From NCBI GenBank assembly GCA_026005135.1, contig BPKM01000001.1, positions 806,001-870,000 on the forward strand: a stretch of DNA of 64,000 bases, given 5' to 3'. The notes under the pieces were generated by a model. That model saw nothing but the letters and a program-made list of their open reading frames with translations, did no database searches and was not told the origin of the DNA. Positions 8,542 to 17,900 of this stretch are shown here, in pieces (position 1 is the stretch's first letter; the number at the start of each line of letters is the position of its first letter). The translations under genes and the position numbers were made by a program. Source of the stretch: Leptospiraceae bacterium (GTDB lineage Bacteria > Spirochaetota > Leptospiria > Leptospirales > Leptonemataceae).

Positions 8542-8831
8542 TTTTTAATTACTTTTCCTGTTTTTTTACTTAATATATTATCTAAAAATGGAATTCTAAC
8601 ACCAAGTCTATTTAAGGAATAGGTAAATAAAAAAATTGCTACACCTTCATCAAGCCAGCCTAAAAAGGGAATTGCATCAGAAAACTCTGGAATAAATACA
8701 TAAACGCCGCTAATAAGAGCGAGTGCTATGTAAATCCATTTCTTCCAACCTTTGGGTTTAACTGTTTCTTGTTTAAAAGTATCTTTTTCTGGTTTAATAA
8801 TTTCTATTTGTTTTTCTGGTTGATTTTTCAT
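8532..8831 (-). CDS. DUF1232-like small membrane protein
   Basis: 99 residues. After a charged N terminus rich in Lys and Glu, two hydrophobic segments flank the DUF1232 signature: YVFIPEFSDAIPFLGWLDEG, equivalent to the typical sequence with Pro-Asp, Ile-Pro-F and G-x-x-D. Ends with a basic tail. DUF1232 proteins are small inner-membrane proteins of unknown role. Convergent with the DUF342 gene. Confidence 0.65.
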   Translation of the reverse strand: MKNQPEKQIEIIKPEKDTFKQETVKPKGWKKWIYIALALISGVYVFIPEFSDAIPFLGWLDEGVAIFLFTYSLNRLGVRIPFLDNILSKKTGKVIKNQS

Positions 8832-8902
8832 ATATAATTTTAAAATAGCAAGTATAATATGTTTGTCAATACAAAATCATTTTTAAAATAATATAATGAT
8901 AT

Positions 8903-9457
8903 TTATTTTAAAGATTTCATTGCATTATAAATTTCTTCTTCTCTGTAGCCTAAATATTGTAATTTATTATAAATTTTCTTTTGTAGTTTTTCTTTTGCTA
9001 AGGAATTATTACTTTTTTTAATTTTCTCTATAATATGGTTGATTTGATTATTCCAGATTTCTGGGGAAATAGAATTTAATTGTTCTTGTATTAAATTTTC
9101 ATTATATAATTCCTGTTTTAAAGTTTCTGAAATTTTATAAAAACCATATTGTTTGTTTAAATAATACTTTATACGTGATAGAATACTATCGTTTTCATTC
9201 CATAAATTCTCTTCATTTAAGTAATGTAAAAAATCTTCAAAATTGATTTTTTCATTAATTTCTTTAAGATTATTATAAAATTTTTTTTTAATTTGTAAAG
9301 GAGTATAGTTAGTATTAAAATATTTTTTATTTAAGTGAAACTTTAAAAGTTGATTATTTTTGAATTTTTTAAAATTAAATTGAATTAAATTACCTTTTTT
9401 TTCTATAAATGATTGTAATAATTTTTGTTTTTCTGAATCAAGATTTTGCTTTTCCAT
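8903..9457 (-). CDS. recX: RecX-like regulatory protein
   Basis: 184 residues, very lysine- and asparagine-rich, all-helical. The pattern of three-helix repeats fits RecX, which binds inside RecA filaments to limit recombination. Supporting segments: FEDFLHYLNEENLWNEND (first repeat end), YGFYKISETLKQELYNENLI near residues 105-125, and the closing KKIYNKLQYLGYREEEIYNAMKSL, which resembles the C-terminal RecX repeat. Sequence identity to the family is low, so this is a fold-pattern call. recA is not in this window. Confidence 0.55.
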   Translation of the reverse strand: MEKQNLDSEKQKLLQSFIEKKGNLIQFNFKKFKNNQLLKFHLNKKYFNTNYTPLQIKKKFYNNLKEINEKINFEDFLHYLNEENLWNENDSILSRIKYYLNKQYGFYKISETLKQELYNENLIQEQLNSISPEIWNNQINHIIEKIKKSNNSLAKEKLQKKIYNKLQYLGYREEEIYNAMKSLK

Positions 9458-9660
9458 GATTTAGTTAAATAAATATAAACATTAAATATGTAAACAAAAT
9501 TTTAGTTTTTTATAATATTTTAGAAGATAAATTAAAATAAAAAATGTTTTAATCATAGGGAACTTTATAAAAAAAACTTGTTAAAATAAAATCTATAAAG
9601 AGAATAGGTTTAAATAAATATTTAAAAATATATAACTTTTAAAATCCTGAGGAGAAATTT

Positions 9661-12477
9661 ATGACTTATATTTTAATACTATTAAGCTCTTTTTTTTCAA
9701 TTATTGTTTCTCTTATATTAATGAATCGATACTTTAAAAGGCATAATCAAACTAACGATAAAGATATTTTAGTAGTTATAGAAAAAATGAAAGATGATTT
9801 TAAAGAATTTATCGAAAATGAAAAAACAGAAATAAAAGATGCTATAATAGAATTTGATTTACGTTTAAGACAGGCAAAATCAACAACAGAGAGCTTAGAA
9901 AGTTTAATAGCAAATAATCAGCAATATATAAAAAAGTTGGAAGAACAAAATGAATTTACAAATCAAATAACAGAAAAAATACACACGATTTCTCAACAGG
10001 CAGAATTATTAAATAAAGAAATTCAAATTTTAGATAAAGGTTTTGATAAAATTCAATCTATACATGAATTATTAAAAAATTTAGATACAAAAGCAAAATC
10101 TTTGGAAGAATATATACAGTTAAAAGAAAATCAGATTTCAGAAACCTTAGAGAATGTAATAAATAAGATTATAGAAGAAGCAAAAATAAAAACGCGTGAA
10201 TTTATTGATAAAGAAAATATAGCATTAAAAGAATTATTCGAAAAATCAAAAGAAGTATCAAAACAAATTGATGAAGAAAAATATCAAATTGAATTATTAC
10301 ATGAAAAAATTGAAAATTTAAATCAAAATATAGACGAAAAATTTTCTCTCGAAACTGTTAAGTCAGAAGAGAAATTTACAGAATTGATGAGAATGTATCA
10401 AGAAAGATTTAAAAATATGGAAGTAGGTTTACATCAAATTAAAGAATCAGCTGTTCAATCTTTAAAAGATGAAATTACAAGGATTCGTACGGAAATTGAT
10501 AACTTTAATCTACAAACCATTTCGAAACGAGATGAAATTTTAAATGAAACAAGAAGAATGGCAAGTGGTATAATAGAACAAATAGAATTATTCCAGGAAA
10601 AATATTTAAATGCAGAAAATAAACTATTAGAAACCATCAATAGAGGTAAACAGGAAATTCAAAATAAACACGAAGAATTATTAGAACAATGGGAATATCA
10701 GGCAAAAACAAATTTAGAAGAATTAAAAGTTAATATTAGTAACATTAAAGAAGAAATAGAACAGGTTAAAGCAGAAAAAATTGAAGGACTTGATAATATA
10801 TTTAAAAATCTATATGAAAAATACCAGACAAAATTTTCTACTTTTGTAAATGAAGAAGAAAAGAAAATTCTAAATGTAAAAAAAGAATACGAAGCAGTAT
10901 TAGATAAATTTATTGAATTAGGAGAACAGTTAAAACGAAATCTATTACATACATTAGAAACACTTAAAAATGAGCTTTCCGATTTTGCGCATCAAGAGAA
11001 AGAAGAGTTATTACATGCAAGAGAAGGATTTTTACGCTTAAGAGAAGAAATTGAAAGTAAAATTGAAATAGTTGAAGATCAAATAAGAGAAACTTCCAGA
11101 ACAAAACAAAAATTAGAAGAAATTGCAGAAAGAGCAATTAAAGAAATTAAAGAAAAAGAAGACGAATTAATTTATAGTTTAGAAAAGAGAGCTTCTAAAT
11201 TTATAGAAGAACAAGATGAAAAATTAGGAAAATTAAATCAAACTATAGATGAAAAAATTTCAAGACAATTAACACTTCTTGTTGATAAAGGTCAACTCCA
11301 GATTGAAGAATTAGAAAAGCGTACTTCTGCAACAATTCGAAAATCAATGGAAAATATGCAAAAAGACTTAACAATGGTTAGAAACGAAATTGCCAATATT
11401 CGAGCAGATATAATCAATGAAACAGAAAAAGTTAGAAATTTAAAAGATGAAATCTTTAGAGAATTACAGGAGGACTCTCATAAAATAAGAAAGTTTGAAG
11501 AAAAATTAGCTCTTGTAGATTCAGCAGAAGAGTTTATTTTAAAATTTGATCAAGGACTGGAAATATTAACTAAACGTTTAAAAGAAATTCAGGAGAATAA
11601 AAAAGAATTAGAAGAATTTTTACAAAAGATTGCTTCTATTAATTCTATAAAAGATAAAATAGAACAAGAAGTAAAAATGTTAAACGAAAGAAAAGCACTA
11701 CTTGATTCTGTAGAAGATCGCTTTTCTTCACTAAGTGAAAAAATTCAGGAAGTAGAAGTAAAGTTAGTGAATATAGAAAGTGCAGATAAAATTGCAGAAA
11801 GAATTGAACAACGCTTATTAAAGTTTGAAGAATATCGTAAAGCATTCGAAGACTTTTTTAAAGAATTAACAGAAAGGAGAAAATATATTGAAAATGCATT
11901 AAGAACTATTGAAAAATCAAGAAAAGAAGCACTCGAAGCTGGAGAAAATGCTAAAGAATTAATGCAAAAATTAGAATTATTTGAAATAAGAAAAGATAAT
12001 ATTCAAGAAGAACTGGAATCCTTAGAAAAAAAAGTAGCGGAATTAAAAGATATTGATCTAAAATTTAAAGAAATCGAAGCTAGATTTGAACAAATCGATG
12101 TCTTAATGACAGATTTAGAGAAAAAGCAAAATCAAATATCTGTAATGTCAAAAAGATTATCAGAAATTAGTGATAAAGGAGGATATATTAAAAATGAATT
12201 AGAATCTCTTGTTTCGGAAGCGATAGAAAAAATGGATAAGTTAAGTGCTTTTTATGAAACCGTAGAAAGAATGTTACAGGAAGCAGAAAAGGTAACTAAG
12301 GAAACAAAAGATATAACAGAAAAAAATAAAAGACAAATTCTTGATGAATGGAAAAAAGAAGGTATATTAACATTATATTTAAAACATAAATGGGAACCAG
12401 AACTTATTGCAGAACGATTAAATATTGATATTTCTATTGTAAGAGCAGTAATTTCTACTGCAAATCAAAATGCCTAA
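9661..12477 (+). CDS. SpiroCoCo family giant coiled-coil protein
   Basis: 938 residues. An N-terminal membrane anchor (about 3-22) is followed by some 840 residues of nearly continuous coiled coil, rich in Glu, Lys, Ile and Leu. The C terminus (about 890-938) is a separate small domain, GILTLYLKHKWEPELIAERL then INIDI-type helices, resembling a helix-turn-helix. Very long coiled coils of this kind are characteristic of spirochaetes, where related proteins build cytoplasmic filaments or scaffolds. Start has AGGAG six bases upstream of the ATG. The downstream exported-protein gene follows at a 20-bp spacing. Confidence 0.8.
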   Translation: MTYILILLSSFFSIIVSLILMNRYFKRHNQTNDKDILVVIEKMKDDFKEFIENEKTEIKDAIIEFDLRLRQAKSTTESLESLIANNQQYIKKLEEQNEFTNQITEKIHTISQQAELLNKEIQILDKGFDKIQSIHELLKNLDTKAKSLEEYIQLKENQISETLENVINKIIEEAKIKTREFIDKENIALKELFEKSKEVSKQIDEEKYQIELLHEKIENLNQNIDEKFSLETVKSEEKFTELMRMYQERFKNMEVGLHQIKESAVQSLKDEITRIRTEIDNFNLQTISKRDEILNETRRMASGIIEQIELFQEKYLNAENKLLETINRGKQEIQNKHEELLEQWEYQAKTNLEELKVNISNIKEEIEQVKAEKIEGLDNIFKNLYEKYQTKFSTFVNEEEKKILNVKKEYEAVLDKFIELGEQLKRNLLHTLETLKNELSDFAHQEKEELLHAREGFLRLREEIESKIEIVEDQIRETSRTKQKLEEIAERAIKEIKEKEDELIYSLEKRASKFIEEQDEKLGKLNQTIDEKISRQLTLLVDKGQLQIEELEKRTSATIRKSMENMQKDLTMVRNEIANIRADIINETEKVRNLKDEIFRELQEDSHKIRKFEEKLALVDSAEEFILKFDQGLEILTKRLKEIQENKKELEEFLQKIASINSIKDKIEQEVKMLNERKALLDSVEDRFSSLSEKIQEVEVKLVNIESADKIAERIEQRLLKFEEYRKAFEDFFKELTERRKYIENALRTIEKSRKEALEAGENAKELMQKLELFEIRKDNIQEELESLEKKVAELKDIDLKFKEIEARFEQIDVLMTDLEKKQNQISVMSKRLSEISDKGGYIKNELESLVSEAIEKMDKLSAFYETVERMLQEAEKVTKETKDITEKNKRQILDEWKKEGILTLYLKHKWEPELIAERLNIDISIVRAVISTANQNA

Positions 12478-12496
12478 GGGATTAAGGAAAATGTTT

Positions 12497-12952
12497 ATGA
12501 CATTAAAAAAATTTATTTTTATTATATTGATTATATTTCCTATTATTTTAAAAGCAAATGAACCAGTAAAAATTGTTAATACTTTTTTTGAATTATATAA
12601 AGAAAGAGGAGTAGAACAGGCAATTGATTATTTATTTTCTAATAATCCAATTTTATATAGCAAATCTAATTCTATAAGTAATTTAAAAAATACATTGAAA
12701 AATATAGAAAAGGTTTTAGGTAAATATCATGATTTTAGTATCATTTTTAATGAAAATTATTATAAATCTTTACAAATTATTATTACCTATGTAAGATACG
12801 AAAAACAGCCACTTCGTTATCTTTTTGTATTCTATAAACCAGATAACAAATGGTTAACTTTCCGATTTGAAATAGATACAAAATTTCCAGAAAATTTTAT
12901 AGATGATATTCTAAACAAAAATAATATCTTTTTTCCAAAAGAAGATAGATAA
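12497..12952 (+). CDS. Exported protein of unknown function
   Basis: About 151 residues from the ATG at 12497 (MTLKKF), which has AAGGA eight bases upstream; in-frame starts further upstream would overlap the SpiroCoCo gene's end. A signal peptide (FIFIILIIFPIILKAN) precedes a mature domain with alternating helix and strand, beginning PVKIVNTFFELYKERG. This opening and the later ITYVRYEKQPLRYLFVFYK recall NTF2-like/DUF3887-type folds, but I am not certain. Probably periplasmic and co-transcribed with the coiled-coil gene. Confidence 0.5.
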   Translation: MTLKKFIFIILIIFPIILKANEPVKIVNTFFELYKERGVEQAIDYLFSNNPILYSKSNSISNLKNTLKNIEKVLGKYHDFSIIFNENYYKSLQIIITYVRYEKQPLRYLFVFYKPDNKWLTFRFEIDTKFPENFIDDILNKNNIFFPKEDR

Positions 12953-12959
12953 AAATAAA

Positions 12960-13391
12960 TTATACAATACGATCATAAAGTTGATCGCATGCTTCTTCTA
13001 TGGTATAATTTTTTAAATCCTTTAATAAAGATTCTCTAAATTTTTTCCAGGTTTGATGTAATGGACAGGGAACTTCTTCATTACAATCTGGCCATTCCAT
13101 TACACATTTTTGTAGATCTTCTTCGTAACCAGTATGTTTAATAACATCATGCAAAGTAAGTTTTAAATTTTCAGTCGGTAAATAAAATCCACCTGTTGGT
13201 CCAGTAGAGGATTCTAAAATTTTATTATGAACAAGGCTTTGAATAATTCTTGCCATATAACTTTTAGAAACACCTAAGCTATCAGCAATTTCTTTTACTT
13301 TAAAATATTTCTGTTCATTTTTATGTTTTGCTAAAAATAACACTGCCTTTAATAACAAAATAATATATCTATCGAATAATAAAGTTTCCAT
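12960..13391 (-). CDS. Rrf2 family transcriptional regulator with three-cysteine motif
   Basis: 143 residues with the Rrf2 winged-helix: VKEIADSLGVSKSYMARIIQSL around 32-53, then the wing STGPTGGFYL. Three cysteines, C96, C103 and C109, occupy the place where IscR and NsrR bind a [2Fe-2S] cluster; spacing here is Cx6Cx5C. A cluster-sensing role (iron-sulfur status, NO or redox) is therefore likely. Target genes cannot be read from the context; ndk is divergent across a 189-bp gap. Confidence 0.82.
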   Translation of the reverse strand: METLLFDRYIILLLKAVLFLAKHKNEQKYFKVKEIADSLGVSKSYMARIIQSLVHNKILESSTGPTGGFYLPTENLKLTLHDVIKHTGYEEDLQKCVMEWPDCNEEVPCPLHQTWKKFRESLLKDLKNYTIEEACDQLYDRIV

Positions 13392-13580
13392 AAATTATAT
13401 TTCGGTATTTTAGAGTTTAGAATTCAGTCAATCCAATTTTTATTTTATTATAAAATTAATTAAAAATTTGCATTAAATTCTAGCGAAATTTAAAAACAAT
13501 AGAATTATTAATATGATTTTAATTTTATATAAAAATATTAAAAAATTGACTCATGACGATTAAAAAAAAATACGGAAGTA

Positions 13581-13997
13581 ATGGAACGAACATTTATTAT
13601 ATTAAAACCAGATGCTTTAGAAAATAAACACGTTGGACATATCTTAACAAAAATAGAAGAAAATGGATTTCGAATTGTTGGTTTAAAGTTAGTACAAATG
13701 ACAAAATATGATGCCCAAAAATTTTATGAAGTGCATAAAGAAAGACCATTTTATGAAGATCTTTGCAATTATATGAGTTCAGGTCCTGTTATTGTAGGTG
13801 TTTTAGAAGCAGAAAATGCTGTTCAAAAATGGAGAGATTTAATTGGTGCAACTGATCCTAAGGAAGCAAAAGAAGGTACAATTCGAAAATTATATGCTCA
13901 AAGTAAAGAAGCTAATGCAGTACATGGTTCAGATTCTGAAGAAAATGCAATAAAAGAAATCCACTATTTTTTTAGTGAAAGAGAATTATTACCATAA
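13581..13997 (+). CDS. ndk: Nucleoside diphosphate kinase
   Basis: Transfers the gamma phosphate of ATP to other (d)NDPs through a phosphohistidine. Signature NAVHGSDS with catalytic H115; N-terminal [16 protein letters not shown] near 55-61 and [10 protein letters not shown] are all in place. 138 residues is the standard length. GGAA lies a few bases upstream of the ATG. The prenyl synthase frame downstream overlaps its 3' end by 23 bp. Confidence 0.97.
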   Translation: MERTFIILKPDALENKHVGHILTKIEENGFRIVGLKLVQMTKYDAQKFYEVHKERPFYEDLCNYMSSGPVIVGVLEAENAVQKWRDLIGATDPKEAKEGTIRKLYAQSKEANAVHGSDSEENAIKEIHYFFSERELLP

Positions 13998-15048
13998 TTC
14001 CATTAAACATGTAGATAATTGGGAAGCGACCTTATCAGAATTAGTTCAGGAAATTAATCAATTTATTTCTAAGGAGGTTGCTTCCTTAATTGTTCAAGAA
14101 TGTAAAAATATAAAAGAAGTTTATCAACCCATTTTATATTCGCTTTTAAATGGTGGAAAGAGAATACGTCCCATCATATTTTTGTTAATTTCTGGTTATG
14201 ATAAAAATCTAAATTTAAATGATAAAGAAAAAAAAGAATATTTATATACAGCAACATCTATTGAATTTATTCATACATATTCTTTAATACATGATGATTT
14301 ACCTGCAATGGATAATGATGATTTACGAAGAGGTTTACCTACCTGTCATAAAAAATATCCAGAGTGGGCTGCAATACTTGCTGGAGATTCTTTGAATACC
14401 TTGGCTTTTTATTTATTAACTTTAACTTATAATCAAATTCATAAAAAAATAAAAATCCTATCTCAATATGGTGGTATTTCTGGAATGATTTTAGGTCAGG
14501 CACTGGATCTTTCTAATGAAAAAAAAGATTATAATGATTTTACTACAGATTTTATTAGTTATAAAGATGTTTTTCAAAAAAAAGGATATTATCGTTTATT
14601 TGAAAATTATATTAAAACAATTGATGATAATAAATTCTACCATTTATTAATGATACACTATCATAAAACTGCTGCATTGTTTCGCGCAACAGTGGAACTG
14701 GGGATTATTACTGGACAAATAGACCAACTTCCAGAATTTAATGAATTTATTTATAATTCCTATATTGAATACGGAGAAGTGTTGGGTTTATTATTTCAGA
14801 TTACTGATGATGTGTTAGATGAAACTGGTAATGAAGATCTTGTGGGGAAAAAAATTCGTAAAGATAAGAGCTTAGGGAAATTAACTTTTCCAGACTTAAT
14901 TGGATTAGAAGAAAGTATGTTATTATCAAAAAACTTAGCAGAATATTGTTCTGAACTAATTTCGAATTTTTTAATACCTTATACAGGTAAGGATTATAAA
15001 AATATATTAAAACAATTGACTTATTATCTTGTAAGTCGAAAACATTAA
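13975..15048 (+). CDS. Polyprenyl (farnesyl/geranylgeranyl-type) diphosphate synthase
   Basis: Class I isoprenyl diphosphate synthase that condenses IPP with allylic diphosphates. Motifs: NGGKRIRP (59-66), first aspartate motif [14 protein letters not shown] near 106-119, GQALDLS near 180, HKTAALF near 225, and second aspartate motif DDVLDETGN near 278. About 25 extra residues lie between GQALDLS and HKTAALF compared with the usual spacing. The only in-frame start upstream of the conserved region is GTG at 13975, inside ndk and without a clear Shine-Dalgarno, so the true start is uncertain. Convergent with the glycerate kinase gene with no gap. Confidence 0.85.
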   Translation: MKENYYHNSIKHVDNWEATLSELVQEINQFISKEVASLIVQECKNIKEVYQPILYSLLNGGKRIRPIIFLLISGYDKNLNLNDKEKKEYLYTATSIEFIHTYSLIHDDLPAMDNDDLRRGLPTCHKKYPEWAAILAGDSLNTLAFYLLTLTYNQIHKKIKILSQYGGISGMILGQALDLSNEKKDYNDFTTDFISYKDVFQKKGYYRLFENYIKTIDDNKFYHLLMIHYHKTAALFRATVELGIITGQIDQLPEFNEFIYNSYIEYGEVLGLLFQITDDVLDETGNEDLVGKKIRKDKSLGKLTFPDLIGLEESMLLSKNLAEYCSELISNFLIPYTGKDYKNILKQLTYYLVSRKH

Positions 15049-16347
15049 TTATTCATAAATAAAAAAACTTAAATCATTTAAATTTGTTCCTGTTGGTCCT
15101 ATTTTAATTAAACTATCAATTAGATTCAAAGCAAAATAGGAATCATTATTATTTAATATTTCTTTTGGATTTTTATAATTTAAGCTTTTAGATAATAATA
15201 TTTTATTTATCTTAGAAATAGAATTTTGACAAACAATTCCACCACAAGCATCTGTTGGACCATCTATACCATCAGTACCAAAAGAACAAAAATATAAATT
15301 TTTATTTATGTTTTTTAATTTATCTAAATAAAATGCTATTCTTAAGCATAATTCTTGATTTCTTCCTCCTTTACCATTACCCTTAATTTTTATTGTAGGT
15401 TCTCCACCCCAGATATAAGCTATGGATATTGATGAATTATTAATAATATGTTTTATATCATTACTTATAAGTTCTTCGTAATCTTCTATATTTCCAGAGA
15501 AATTATAGATTTTGATTTTTGTTTTATAGTGTTCATTTAAAACATCTTGAAGTTTTTTACAGGCAATTTCATTATTTCCAATTATATAAGAATCTTTTAA
15601 AGAACTTCGTTTTTTAAGAGGAAATTTAAGATTTTGTTTTATGTTAATATTATATTTTTTTATTAAAGACCATAATTCTTCGTCCTTAGTTGTATCGGGA
15701 TACATTGGACCAGAAGAAACATATTCTATAGCATTTTTTCCAATAACATCACATAAAACAAATTGATAAACGGGTCTGGGATATAGAATTTCACCTAATC
15801 CACCTCCTTTAATTAAAGATAATTTTTTTCTAATAGTATTGATTTCCTGAATGGATGCTCCACTTTTAAGTAATTGTTCTGTAATTTTTTGAATATCATT
15901 TAAATTTAAGTTTGTAATTGGTTTTTCGATTAAAGCAGAAGCACCTCCAGAAAGTAGTAAAATTATAGTACAATCTTCTGGAATTTCTTTTATTAATTCA
16001 AACAATCGATCACCTGCATAAAGACTATTGTGATCTGGATATGGATGAGAAGATTCTATAATTTCAAATTTTTCTATATCGTGTTTTTTAGTAAAATATG
16101 GTGTAACAATAAAACCTTTTATTAATTTGTGTATTAGATTGTGTTTTTTTACATAATGATAAAAACAATTTCCCATGCTAAAACCAGCTTTACCTAAGGA
16201 TATAACAGAATAATATTTAATTTTATTTAGTATTTCTAAAAAATAAATTTGATTCAATTTTTCTAATAAAAGATGATCAGGTTGTATTTTTTGAATTGTT
16301 TTTTGAATTAATCTTTCAATATTTTCTTTAAGTAGATTTTGCTTCAC
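15049..16347 (-). CDS. Glycerate 2-kinase (MOFRL family)
   Basis: ATP-dependent kinase that makes 2-phosphoglycerate from D-glycerate. Family marks: LLLSGGASALIEKP near 110-125, INTIRKKLSLIKGGGLGE near 160-178, VLCDVIGKNAIEYVSSGPMYPD near 197-220, WGGEPTIKI and GKGGRNQELCLR near 330-350, and FGTDGIDGPTDACGG near 370. 432 residues is normal. Starts with GTG at 16347. It feeds glycerate into lower glycolysis, close in metabolism to enolase, which lies elsewhere in the window. Confidence 0.88.
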   Translation of the reverse strand: MKQNLLKENIERLIQKTIQKIQPDHLLLEKLNQIYFLEILNKIKYYSVISLGKAGFSMGNCFYHYVKKHNLIHKLIKGFIVTPYFTKKHDIEKFEIIESSHPYPDHNSLYAGDRLFELIKEIPEDCTIILLLSGGASALIEKPITNLNLNDIQKITEQLLKSGASIQEINTIRKKLSLIKGGGLGEILYPRPVYQFVLCDVIGKNAIEYVSSGPMYPDTTKDEELWSLIKKYNINIKQNLKFPLKKRSSLKDSYIIGNNEIACKKLQDVLNEHYKTKIKIYNFSGNIEDYEELISNDIKHIINNSSISIAYIWGGEPTIKIKGNGKGGRNQELCLRIAFYLDKLKNINKNLYFCSFGTDGIDGPTDACGGIVCQNSISKINKILLSKSLNYKNPKEILNNNDSYFALNLIDSLIKIGPTGTNLNDLSFFIYE

Positions 16348-16415
16348 ATTTTTCTAATTATGTAAGTGATAGTATTGTCAATTCCTATTGACCGATTTGT
16401 ATTAAAAAATGAATG

Positions 16416-17378
16416 TTATTCCGGTGTTTTCTTTATTCTATCAAAAACTTCTTTTCCTATTAATAAAATTCCTTTTTCTATAAATTTAGGTTGAACAGTT
16501 GCAAAAATATTTTCAATTAATTTTTGTAATGCTAAATCCATGGGTAATTTATAATCTTCCCATTTAATTGTAAACTCAAATGGTATGCCAATATCATTTT
16601 CTTGAGAATTTCCTGTTAAATGTAAATAACCTTTAATTTGTGTGTATTTAGGTGATTGATGAGAATAATATACATTTAAATCGAATTTTGTTCCAAAAAA
16701 AGGAATATTAATTCCCATTACAGAAATCCATTTAATATCTTTTAATATTAATGAACCTATAGGTATTTTTTCATTTAATTTTGTCTTTGCAATAATTGTA
16801 CCATTATCAATATTTGCTTTTCCAGATTCAATGAAAAACAATAAATTTACTGGAGTAGCTAAATCCATCTTTGCATTTTTGATATCAATATTGGTTAAAC
16901 GAAGTTTATATGGACCTGGTAATAAATAATCAATTACATATACTTCTCCTTTATGAATGTTGAAATTTTCAAAACAAACCCTTCTTTGATCTGGTAATAA
17001 ATGAATTTTTAAAAAAGAATTTAATTTGTTTTCGTAAAATAAATAAGGATGAAAAAAATGAATATCATATATTTTAACTTTACCAATTAATAAAGGAAGA
17101 AATTTAATTTTAAAATGAATTCTTACACAATCAAATTCAAAAGAATCTATTTCTTTTTTGTATTGAAATTTAACATGTAAATTATGTGCTTTAAAATAAA
17201 AAGGATGAATAAATCCTTTTCCTTCGAAGCTAATATATAAACCGTATTTACGAAAAAGTTTTAGAACATAATTTTTAAAAATATAAGGATAAATTTTAAA
17301 AAATGATAAATATAGAAAAATAAATCCAATTATGGTTAACAAATATATTTTCCAATAATTAAAGTTTATTAATTCCAT
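16416..17378 (-). CDS. AsmA-like membrane-anchored protein
   Basis: 320 residues: an N-terminal membrane segment (about 10-30) followed by a long beta-rich periplasmic domain. Repeated patterns such as FKAHNLHVKF, KVKIYDIHFFHPYLFYEN and LRLTNIDIKNAKMDL are typical of AsmA/DUF748-type proteins, where layers named after substructures bridge membranes. Such proteins take part in outer-membrane lipid transport or assembly. The match is by fold pattern only. Single gene, upstream of a 522-bp intergenic region. Confidence 0.5.
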   Translation of the reverse strand: MELINFNYWKIYLLTIIGFIFLYLSFFKIYPYIFKNYVLKLFRKYGLYISFEGKGFIHPFYFKAHNLHVKFQYKKEIDSFEFDCVRIHFKIKFLPLLIGKVKIYDIHFFHPYLFYENKLNSFLKIHLLPDQRRVCFENFNIHKGEVYVIDYLLPGPYKLRLTNIDIKNAKMDLATPVNLLFFIESGKANIDNGTIIAKTKLNEKIPIGSLILKDIKWISVMGINIPFFGTKFDLNVYYSHQSPKYTQIKGYLHLTGNSQENDIGIPFEFTIKWEDYKLPMDLALQKLIENIFATVQPKFIEKGILLIGKEVFDRIKKTPE

Positions 17379-17620
17379 ATCAAATTTGAATATTTAATCA
17401 GTTTAGATACTATAAAAATAATATGGATTTCTTATGTCAAACAAAACATTTAAAAGTTTTTCCCTCATTAAAAAATTGATTTCAAATTATATATTAAATT
17501 TTTTGAAATATTTATTAAAGATAAAAGACTCAAAAAGCATAAATATAATATTTAATAAGAGCTTAAAGGGCTTTTTTATATAATTCCTATTCTAATACAA
17601 AATTTTTTGTATTATATATT

Positions 17621-17638
17621 ATAGGCTTTATTGCATAA
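17621..17638 (+). repeat. Solitary IS5/IS903-like terminal sequence
   Basis: ATAGGCTTTATTGCATAA. It differs by one base from the 18-mer at 29811-29828. From GGCTTT onward it resembles the terminal inverted repeat of IS903-type IS5-family elements (GGCTTTGTTGAATAAATC, from memory). No opposite end and no transposase lie nearby, so this would be a relic. Confidence 0.3.
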
Positions 17639-17855
17639 CTTCCATTTTAAAGCAAAATTTTTTACAAAAGAAAAAATTTTTTCAAATAATACTTACATAA
17701 TGTTAAAAAATTTAATACTTTTTTCATACCACGAAAAATTGTCTAAGAATGTTGATAAATATTTTTATAAATATTTTATAAATAGCAAATAATCTATTTT
17801 TTGTGTCAGAGCCAACTAAAAAGATAAACGATCAATATCATATAAATTTTTTGTA

Positions 17856-17883
17856 TTGACTTTATAGTTTATTTTTTTATAAT
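17856..17883 (+). promoter_or_regulatory. Sigma-70-type promoter for the sigma-factor gene
   Basis: TTGACT at 17856-17861 and a perfect TATAAT at 17878-17883, separated by 16 bp, ending 17 bp before the ATG at 17901. Transcription would start only about 10 bases before the start codon, giving a very short leader, and no Shine-Dalgarno is visible in it. Confidence 0.6.
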
Positions 17884-17900
17884 TATAAAAAATAATAAGT

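Larger units (their letters stand above)
17379..17900. other. 522-bp intergenic region with palindrome, IS-like end and promoter
   Basis: No gene is visible. Contents: a perfect 9-bp palindrome AATACAAAA/TTTTGTATT around 17595-17614; an 18-bp match to a second window site (17621-17638, described separately); runs of A and T; and a promoter for the sigma-factor gene at 17856-17883. The length and composition, unusual among tightly packed neighbours, suggest regulatory DNA plus remnants of insertion activity. Confidence 0.5.

Noticed and set aside
17558-17580. Possible terminator around GAGCTTAAAGGGCTTTTTT
   Set aside because: Only three base pairs (AGC/GCT) pair cleanly; too weak to call, and no upstream plus-strand gene needs it.
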